NCBI GenBank assembly: GCA_002684755.1
Contig: NYVS01000137.1
Span: 1 to 13,419, forward strand
Direction of reading: 5' to 3'
Source: Phycisphaerae bacterium
GTDB taxonomy: Bacteria > Planctomycetota > Phycisphaerae > Phycisphaerales > SM1A02
DNA length: 13,419 nucleotides
This document shows positions 7,144-12,643 of this stretch, in pieces. Both the position numbers and the translations under genes were made by a program. The notes under the pieces were generated by a model, which ran no database searches, was not told the DNA's origin, and was given only the letters and a program-made list of their open reading frames with translations. The stretch's first letter is position 1. Each line of letters begins with the position of its first letter.

Positions 7144-7347
7144 ATGATCGAAATGATCGCCATGACCGTTTCGATGCTGATCGTCGGCTGGTTCATCTGG
7201 AAGTTCGTCAACGAGCGCGAGTCCCGGGACGAGGAGCTTCAGGCGAAGCTCGACGCCGACGATCGTCGCGCCGCGATCGGTCGCGGCGAGTCGCCGGAGG
7301 CGTACGACCGCGAACTGCGACGTGATCGCGATCGCGATCGACCCTGA
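7144..7347 (+). CDS. Small single-pass membrane protein of unknown function
   Basis: 67 residues, starting five bases after an excellent Shine-Dalgarno sequence, GAGGAGGA at 7131-7138, which is the strongest in the window and the main argument that this gene is real. Residues 4-22 (MIAMTVSMLIVGWFIWKFV) form one transmembrane helix. The remainder is a soluble, highly charged, probably helical tail (NERESRDEELQAKLDADDRR) ending in alternating Arg-Asp residues. The N-terminus would be periplasmic or simply anchored, with the charged tail most likely cytoplasmic. It begins 21 bases after the xylB stop and is likely co-transcribed with xylB, although no functional link is evident. I recognise no family. 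It could be a small scaffold or modulator of a membrane complex, but nothing in the sequence says which. Confidence 0.75.
   Translation: MIEMIAMTVSMLIVGWFIWKFVNERESRDEELQAKLDADDRRAAIGRGESPEAYDRELRRDRDRDRP
7324..7339. repeat. 16-bp perfect palindrome of GATCGC units at a convergent gene end
   Basis: GATCGCGATCGCGATC is fully self-complementary and contains the octamer GCGATCGC and three GATC sites. It encodes the Arg-Asp repeat just before the stop of the small membrane protein, and 39 bases separate that stop from the convergent amidase stop. It could be a weak bidirectional hairpin or a methylation site cluster, or merely the outcome of the RDRDRD codons. Confidence 0.35.
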
Positions 7348-7386
7348 GTCATCATTCGACGATTCTCGATCCACCCGATCCCGTGG

Positions 7387-8154
7387 TCAGGCGACGAGCC
7401 CACGGCTTCGAATCCGATTGATCGACGGCTGCAGGTTGCGGCCGGGACACTGCGTCGCCGCACCCGGCCACTCGCGGTGGGTGTAGATCCGCGAGACGGG
7501 GACCCGATAGGCGACGGAAAGGGTCTTGAGGTGCATCGCGAGCCCCGAGAGCTGCGCGGAGGTGGGACGCTCGATCTCGAAGTTGCCCAACACGAGGATC
7601 CCGATGTTGCCTTCGTTCCGATCCTTGACGTGGGCCCCCTGCCAGGTGACGGGCCGACACGACCACACCCGGCCCGCCCGGTCGATCGCGTAGTGGTAGC
7701 CGATGTCCGCCCAGCCGCGACTGTCGACGTGTGCCCGCCGGATCAGCCGAAGCCGGTCTTCGGTGTCCTTGATCCGACTCGACGCGAGCGGCGACGGGAG
7801 ACCGTCGTGGTGGACGGTGATCGCGCGGATCGGGGTCATCCGGTTCATGTCGCCGTAGTCCGGCTTCATGCCGGTCCACGAGGTCCGCGCCGCCACATGC
7901 CGGAACTGCTGGTCCGTGCCGGCGGTGCTCGGCTTCACGATTCTCGTCGAAGCGGAACCTGTGGTCGCTCGTCCCGGTGCGGGCCAGTCGGGCTGGACGC
8001 TGGACGACCGACGCTCCGTGGAGGAGCAGCCGCCGAGTCCGGCGGCGACGATGCCTCCGGCCAGAAGCGACCGCGCGACATCGCCGAGCATGCGACGTCG
8101 ATCGACGTCGTCGTCGGGGGTGTTCGGGATGCCTTTCGGGCTTCGCTCGGACAT
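7387..8154 (-). CDS. Tat-exported lipoprotein N-acetylmuramoyl-L-alanine amidase (Amidase_2/PGRP fold)
   Basis: 255 residues from ATG 8154, which is favoured over ATG 8172 because GGAAAGG (8170-8164) sits nine bases upstream of it. The N-terminus has a twin-arginine motif, R19-R20-R-M-L, a hydrophobic stretch at 26-41 and a lipobox LGG|C43, so it should be exported folded and lipidated. After a Ser/Pro linker, the T7-lysozyme/PGRP-type domain runs from about 84 to 245. Its zinc-site residues are all present: H115 or H116 in ITVHHDG, H226 in YTHREWPG and C236 in TQCPGRN. The catalytic tyrosine Y153 lies in DIGYHYAID, and T234 sits where T7 lysozyme has Lys128. The domain should cleave the amide between N-acetylmuramic acid and L-alanine in peptidoglycan or its fragments. 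The gene is convergent with the small membrane protein gene and divergent from the HD-GYP gene. Confidence 0.9.
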   Translation of the reverse strand: MSERSPKGIPNTPDDDVDRRRMLGDVARSLLAGGIVAAGLGGCSSTERRSSSVQPDWPAPGRATTGSASTRIVKPSTAGTDQQFRHVAARTSWTGMKPDYGDMNRMTPIRAITVHHDGLPSPLASSRIKDTEDRLRLIRRAHVDSRGWADIGYHYAIDRAGRVWSCRPVTWQGAHVKDRNEGNIGILVLGNFEIERPTSAQLSGLAMHLKTLSVAYRVPVSRIYTHREWPGAATQCPGRNLQPSINRIRSRGLVA

Positions 8155-8303
8155 CGAGACACACCTTTCCATGATCGGAAGCCGGATGGAGCTGGAACTC
8201 GCCGGCGTCGCGGTGATCTTCGAAACGACGACCAGAGAGGTCCGGTTCGTGCGATCCGAGCGATCCGACCGGGATTCATCGACTCCCGGACGCGCCCCGC
8301 TTC

Positions 8304-8309
8304 AGTATA
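8304..8309 (-). promoter_or_regulatory. Candidate -10 element for the amidase gene
   Basis: Read on the - strand, this is TATACT, a five-of-six match to TATAAT in otherwise GC-rich surroundings. It would start transcription near 8297 and leave a leader of about 143 nt before ATG 8154. The matching -35 position holds GATTCC, which is poor. Confidence 0.35.
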
Positions 8310-8351
8310 GGACCGCCTCCCGACGTGGAATCCGCGGATCGGTGGGGTTGT

Positions 8352-8381
8352 ACCGGGCCCGTGATCCCGGTTCGGCCCGGT
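8352..8381. repeat. Eight-base perfect inverted repeat in the divergent promoter region
   Basis: ACCGGGCC at 8352-8359 and GGCCCGGT at 8374-8381 are exact reverse complements separated by 14 bases. It lies about 100 bases upstream of the HD-GYP start. It could be a transcription factor operator with half-sites 22 bases apart (two helical turns) or an RNA hairpin in the HD-GYP leader. Confidence 0.4.
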
Positions 8382-8479
8382 CCGCCGGATCATCGACCAC
8401 CTGCGGCGAGCGATCGTCGATTCCGACTCAGGCCGGCGGTGACATCGGCAGGATCGAAGCAAGCCCCAGGGGATGACAC

Positions 8480-9625
8480 GTGCTGCTGAAGTTGATCCGG
8501 AATCTCGCGGTTGGAGAGACGCTCGCCCACCCCGTCCGCCGAAAGGGGCGCCGGGGCATGCTGCTGGCCGCTGGAACGGTGCTCGATCTCGGGACGCTCG
8601 AGCGGCTCGCGAGGATGGGCGTCCGTCAGGCATGGATCGAACGTGCCGGGACGGAAGGCGTCGAGGAATTCCTGCCCGTCGCCCTCGAGACGACCCGGGA
8701 CGATCTCGCGGATCGAGCCGGGGAGTCCATCCGCGACATCGCGTCGACCCGGAATCCCGCGGTCGCCGTCGATGCGATGAAGACCGCGGTGAACGATCTC
8801 GTCGAGACCGCCCAGAACTCCAGCCGGACGGCCCGACTGGTGACCGAAGTCGCCGGGGGCGACGACGAATCGACCCGTCACGCGGTGTCGGTCTGCCATC
8901 TTTCGCTCCTCCTGGGGCTTCTCCTCCGGGACCACGTCGCCTCCGAACGACCTCGGCTCTCGCGGATTCGAGCCACCGATCTCGCGCCCCTGGCGCTGAG
9001 CGGACTTCTGCACGACATCGGACGGATTCGCGTTCCCTGCGAGGAGAACCTCGAAACGCCCGATGCGGCGACGGAAGCCACCCACTGCCTCGATGCCCGG
9101 ACGATTCTCACGCGATCGGTTCCCCCCGCGGTCGTCGCCGCGGCGATGCAGCACCATCGGCGATTCGACGGGACTGGATTTCCGACGCCCGAACGCCGGC
9201 AGTCGGCGTCCCGCAACGACCTCCATGTGTTCAGTCGAATCGTGGCGGTCGCCGATCATTTCGATCGACGCCGATCCCTCCATCCAGAAGAAAGCCGGAT
9301 CGAGTCCCTCGCCTGGATGACCGATCCGACTCGACGCGGTTGGTTCGATCCGGCCGTTCTGGCCGCGCTTCCGGTCGCCGTCCCCGCCCTGCCCCCGGGA
9401 ACGTCGATTCGACTGTCGACCGGTCGGGAAGCGGTCGTCCTCCGGCCCAACGAGGACCATCCGCTGGGCCCGCTGGTGCGCGAGATCCGACCCGGCCGAA
9501 CCGGTGCCGAAATCGATCTGGCGACCGATCCGAGGGTCCACGCCACGCATCAGGACGGGCGCCCGCTGCCCCCACCGACGGCACTGCCCGAGGTACTCTC
9601 CGATCCCCGCCTCCACGCGGCCTGA
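8480..9625 (+). CDS. HD-GYP-type phosphohydrolase, possible cyclic-di-GMP phosphodiesterase with altered motifs
   Basis: 381 residues from a GTG start with AGGGG at 8468-8472 seven bases upstream. The N-terminal part (MLLKLIRNLAVGETLAHPVR ... GTVLDLGTLERLARMGVRQAWIE) is the small beta-rich segment common in front of HD-GYP domains. The HD-GYP domain follows: H134, then H178-D179 in LLHDIGRIRVP, H225-H226 in QHHRRFDGTGFP and D259 in VAVADHFDR. Metal-binding histidines and aspartates are largely kept, but the hallmark HDxGK is HDIGR, HHE is HHR and GYP is GFP. Activity on c-di-GMP is therefore plausible but uncertain, and a sensor-like or other HD hydrolase role is possible. About 85 residues follow with a PilZ-like or YcgR-like short beta segment (GTSIRLSTGREAVVLRPNEDHPLGPLV), which is the standard tail of this subfamily. 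No receiver or membrane domain is present. It lies upstream of gyrB with a 240-base structured gap, so probably in a separate transcript. Confidence 0.82.
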   Translation: MLLKLIRNLAVGETLAHPVRRKGRRGMLLAAGTVLDLGTLERLARMGVRQAWIERAGTEGVEEFLPVALETTRDDLADRAGESIRDIASTRNPAVAVDAMKTAVNDLVETAQNSSRTARLVTEVAGGDDESTRHAVSVCHLSLLLGLLLRDHVASERPRLSRIRATDLAPLALSGLLHDIGRIRVPCEENLETPDAATEATHCLDARTILTRSVPPAVVAAAMQHHRRFDGTGFPTPERRQSASRNDLHVFSRIVAVADHFDRRRSLHPEESRIESLAWMTDPTRRGWFDPAVLAALPVAVPALPPGTSIRLSTGREAVVLRPNEDHPLGPLVREIRPGRTGAEIDLATDPRVHATHQDGRPLPPPTALPEVLSDPRLHAA

Positions 9626-9633
9626 AGCGGATC

Positions 9634-9682
9634 GGAAGTGGTTCGGGGATGTCGTTTCGACACCTCGAAAACACCACTTTCC
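9634..9682 (+). terminator. Long imperfect stem-loop after the HD-GYP gene (terminator-like, no U tract)
   Basis: GGAAGTGGT (9634-9642) pairs with ACCACTTTCC (9673-9682) apart from one bulged T. Inside, TCGGGG-A-TGTCG pairs with CGACA-CC-TCGA around a TTT loop, allowing one G-U pair and one bulged A. An alternative inner hairpin, TTTCGA/TCGAAA around CACC (9655-9670), is mutually exclusive with it. The structure starts nine bases after the HD-GYP stop and ends 14 bases before the gyrB -10 box. It lacks the terminal T run, so it may be a Rho-type or protein-bound element rather than a simple intrinsic terminator. Confidence 0.45.
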
Positions 9683-9696
9683 CGGCGGTTTTCCGG

Positions 9697-9702
9697 TAGA
9701 AT
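9697..9702 (+). promoter_or_regulatory. Candidate -10 element of the gyrB promoter
   Basis: TAGAAT matches five of six positions of TATAAT and is the best + strand match in the spacer before gyrB. Transcription would begin near 9709, exactly where the first leader hairpin starts. No good -35 box is visible 16-18 bases upstream (CCACTT/CACTTT). Confidence 0.4.
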
Positions 9703-9708
9703 TCGGTG

Positions 9709-9779
9709 TCCCGAAGTTGATGCTTCGGGATGCGGTCCACCGTCCTCGAGACGGCTGATCGTTCGACGCCTTCGCGTCG
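9709..9779 (+). promoter_or_regulatory. gyrB leader with three consecutive perfect stem-loops
   Basis: Three perfect hairpins follow each other in the 157 bases before gyrB. The first has arms TCCCGAAG (9709-9716) and CTTCGGGA (9723-9730), with a six-base loop. The second has arms CCGTC and GACGG at 9740-9754 around CTCGA. The third has arms CGACGC and GCGTCG at 9764-9779 around a CTTC tetraloop. The first would sit at the very 5' end of an mRNA started from TAGAAT, a position known in other bacteria to block 5'-end decay. No gene fits here. The region resembles no riboswitch class that I can name. Confidence 0.5.
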
Positions 9780-9865
9780 TTTCGCGAGTGCTTCCCGGTC
9801 CGCTCGGATCGGATGGCTCCCGGACGTCGCGCCCCGAACCGAACCCCACCCGCTGAGCCCCGGCA

Positions 9866-12421
9866 ATGACCGATCAAACCGAACCCGTCGACTCCTCCGC
9901 CGGCAAGGGCGACGACTACACCAGCGAGTCCATCCAGGTCCTCGAGGGCCTCGAGGCGGTGCGAAAGCGACCGGGCATGTACGTCGGCGGCACGGGACTC
10001 AACGCCCTCCACCACCTCGTGTACGAATGCGTGGACAACGCGATCGACGAGGCGATGGCCGGATTCGCGACCCGGGTGACGGTGCGACTGGGCATCGACG
10101 GCTCCTGCGTCGTGACCGACGACGGCCGCGGCATGCCGACCGGTCCGATGAAGCACGAGAACCCGACGATCGACGGCCGACCCGCGGTCGAGGTGATCCT
10201 CACCCAGCTGCACGCGGGCGGGAAGTTCGGCGACAACGCGTACAAGGTCTCCGGCGGACTCCACGGGGTCGGCGTGAAATGCGTCAACGCCCTCTCGGAA
10301 TGGACCCGCGTCGAGGTGATCAAGGACGGCGGCGTGAAGGCGATCGAGTTCTCCCGCGGGGAGGTCTCCAAGCCGCTCATCGACACCGATCAGTCCGCGA
10401 TCGTCGATGTCCCCGAGGGCCGCAACGGCACCCGGATCTCGTTCAAGCCCGACTCGACGATCTTCCCCGAGACCGAGTTTCGATTCGAGACCCTCCAGCA
10501 TCGACTTCGTGAACTCGCGTACCTCAACTCGGGCGTGGTGATCCGGCTGATCGACGAGCGGGTCGACGCGTCGGGACGGATTCGCGAGGAGACCTACCAC
10601 GACGAGAAGGGACTGCTCGCATATGTCGCGCATCTGAATTCCGCGAAGAAGGTCGACAGTCCCGTCATTCATTTCGAAGCCGGCGACGAGGAACTGCAGA
10701 TCCGCGCCGAGATCGCGATGCAGTACACCGATTCGACGAGCGAGAACCTCCTCGCCTTCGGCAACAACATCTTCAATCCGGACGGTGGAACGCACGTCTC
10801 GGGCTTCAAGACCGCCCTCACCCGGACCATCAACGGCTACTCGAAGAAGAACAACCTGCTCAAGGACGTCACCCCGAGCGGCGATGATCTCCGCGAAGGC
10901 CTGACCGTGATCGTGAGCGTGAAGATCGCCGATCCGCAGTTCAACAACCAGACCAAGGAGAAGCTGCTCAACCAGGAGGCGGAGAGCTTCGTCAGCAAGC
11001 TGGTTTCCGAAGGACTCGGCGCCTGGCTCGACGAACACCCCCAGGAAGCGAAGCAGATCGCCCAGAAGGCGGTCCTCGCCGCCCAGGCGCGGGAAGCGGC
11101 CCGGAAGGCCCGTGAACTGATCAAGCGGAAGGGCGCGCTCGATTCCGGCGGCATGCCGCACAAGCTCGCCGACTGTTCGAGCAACAAGGTCGAGGAGACC
11201 GAGATCTTCCTCGTCGAGGGTGATTCGGCGGGTGGCAGTGCGAAGGGCGGCCGAAACCACGTCACCCAGGCCATCCTCCCGCTTCGGGGCAAGCTGCTCA
11301 ACGTCGAGAAGGCGAGGCTCGACAAGGTCCTCGGCTTCGAGGAGATCCGAACCCTGATCCAGGCGCTGCAGTGCGGCATCGGCGAGGACTTCGACGTCAG
11401 CAAGCTGCGCTACGGCCGGATCATCATCATGACGGACGCCGATGTGGACGGCTCGCACATCCGGACGCTCCTGCTCACGTTCTTCTTCCGACAGATGCCA
11501 GAACTGGTTCGACGAGGCCACGTGTACATCGCACAGCCCCCGCTCTACCAGCTGCTTCGAGGCAAGAAGGCCTCGTACGTGCTCAACGATCGACGCATGA
11601 ACGAGGTGCTCATCGACCAGTCCCTGGAGAACGCGGTGTTCGTCGTTCGCGAGGACGACGGCGAGATCCGATCCCGGGTCGAAGGCGACGACGCCCGACG
11701 GCTCCTGCGTCGCCTCGAGCGACTCGAGGAACTCGTCACCGTGTCCCAGCGCCGCGGCATCCTGTTCACGGATCTGCTCGACGCCCGACACCGCGATCCA
11801 CAGGGCGAAGACCGCCTTCCCCACTTCCATCTTCGCTGGCAGTCCGGGGAACGACTCTGCTGGAGCGAGGCCGAGGCGATGGAGGCGATCGAAGCGAACG
11901 ATCTGATCCTCGACACCTCGATCGATCCCGAAATCGTTCCCGGTCCCGACCCCACGCGGGTCGCCACGGTGTGGGAACTCCACGAGAACCGGGAGATCGA
12001 CAGGATCATCGTCGAGCTCGCCGAGACCGGCGTGTCGATCGACGACTGGGCGCTCGTGCAGGAGGAGGCCGTCACCGGCGAACGACTGCCCACCCGCTAC
12101 GGCTGGCTGGTCGCGACCCCGAAGAAGGATCCGCCCGAGGAGATCGTCGAAGCGGTGAACATCCCGGCGATCATCTCGACCATGCAGGACGTCGGCCGCA
12201 GAGGCAGCGAAGTGAAGCGGTTCAAGGGCCTGGGCGAAATGGAAGCGGAGCAGCTCTGGGAGACCACGATGGATCCCGAGAAGCGCACCCTGCTGCGGGT
12301 CAGCTGGGACGCCGCGAGCGAGGCCGACACGCTCTTCGCGACCCTCATGGGCGAGAACGTCGAGGCACGTCGCAACTACATCGAGGCGCATGCCCTCGAG
12401 GTCAAGAACCTCGATATCTGA
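9866..12421 (+). CDS. gyrB: DNA gyrase subunit B (ATPase and TOPRIM subunit)
   Basis: 851 residues. With GyrA it forms the A2B2 enzyme that introduces negative supercoils using ATP. The GHKL ATPase domain shows E54 and N58 in [12 protein letters not shown], D85 in DDGRGMP, GGLHGVG, and the transducer lysine K364 in NNQTKEKL. The TOPRIM domain has E451 in [28 protein letters not shown], and D524/D526/D528 in [10 protein letters not shown]. The C-terminal tail [26 protein letters not shown] ... [18 protein letters not shown] is complete. Between about residues 585 and 765 lies an insert of roughly 180 residues, absent from compact GyrB (about 640 residues) and in the same place as the E. coli insert. 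[25 protein letters not shown] and the KNLDI end favour GyrB over ParE. The start has no clear Shine-Dalgarno sequence. gyrA is not adjacent. Confidence 0.97.
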   Translation: [851 protein letters not shown]

Positions 12422-12422
12422 G

Positions 12423-12445
12423 CGGAGCCGCCGCGAGGCGGTCCG
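12423..12445 (+). terminator. GNRA-loop hairpin directly after the gyrB stop codon
   Basis: Beginning two bases after the TGA, CGGAGCCGCC pairs with GGCGGTCCG around a GCGA tetraloop: nine pairs including one G-U, with one bulged A. It is the obvious candidate for ending or stabilising the gyrB transcript. The following bases (ATGCGATGTGACGCG) have no T run, so it is not a textbook intrinsic terminator. Confidence 0.5.
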
Positions 12446-12493
12446 ATGCGATGTGACGCGATGCCCACACCGTGCGTCGCGCCCGGAATGATC

Positions 12494-12521
12494 TTGCTCC
12501 CGAGCAACGACCCGGTACGAT
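12494..12521 (+). promoter_or_regulatory. Candidate promoter with overlapping palindrome for the secreted protein gene
   Basis: TTGCTC (12494-12499) and TACGAT (12516-12521) are separated by 16 bases and resemble -35 and -10 boxes (three and four of six matches). The -35 candidate is one arm of a perfect palindrome, TTGCTC-CC-GAGCAA at 12494-12507, so a repressor bound there would cover the promoter. Both assignments are tentative. Confidence 0.3.
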
Positions 12522-12530
12522 CCTCTGGGC

Positions 12531-12611
12531 GGACCCTGCGCGGTCCCCGCGCGATTCCTCGACCATCCTCCGGGGCGCCCGCATTCCACGTCGTCGACCT
12601 CGTCGACGATG
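12531..12611 (+). promoter_or_regulatory. Structured leader of the secreted protein gene
   Basis: Two mutually exclusive short hairpins share bases: GGACC/GGTCC (12531-12546) and GCGCGG/CCGCGC (12538-12552). Downstream, TCGTCGAC (12591-12598) and GTCGACGA (12602-12609) form a perfect eight-pair stem around CTC, extendable to ten pairs with one G-U. It ends 17 bases before AAGGAG, the ribosome binding site at 12628-12633. It may affect translation or mRNA stability. It matches no leader class that I recognise. Confidence 0.35.
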
Positions 12612-12643
12612 AAGACAACCCGTTTCCAAGGAGAAAGAAGACC

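Larger units (their letters stand above)
8155..8479. other. Divergent intergenic region between amidase and HD-GYP genes
   Basis: About 325 bases with no credible gene; the open frames here are extensions or shadows with biased Arg/Pro composition. It must carry the promoters of both flanking genes. Visible content: a TATACT -10-like box for the - strand gene, a perfect nine-base tandem repeat of GCGATCCGA at 8251-8268, an eight-base inverted repeat at 8352-8381, and AGGGG at 8468-8472 as the ribosome binding site of the HD-GYP gene. I see no convincing -10 box for the + strand gene. Confidence 0.6.

Noticed and set aside
5443..7374. 643-residue - strand frame opposite xylB
   Set aside because: It is in antisense register with xylB, has the same biased composition and no domain, and the xylB motifs on the + strand are unambiguous.
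8155..8172. ATG 8172 as the amidase start
   Set aside because: The GGAAAGG ribosome binding site lies between the two ATGs at the right distance for 8154, so the six extra residues are unlikely.
8473..9699. Alternative + strand 408-residue frame starting at ATG 8473
   Set aside because: It has an ATG close to the same ribosome binding site, but the translation is Arg/Ser/Pro-rich without motifs, whereas the GTG 8480 frame gives a recognisable HD-GYP protein.
9626..9865. Origin of replication (gyrB is often near oriC)
   Set aside because: No dnaA, dnaN or recF gene is adjacent and I saw no cluster of TTATCCACA-like boxes; the region is occupied by hairpins and a promoter-like box.
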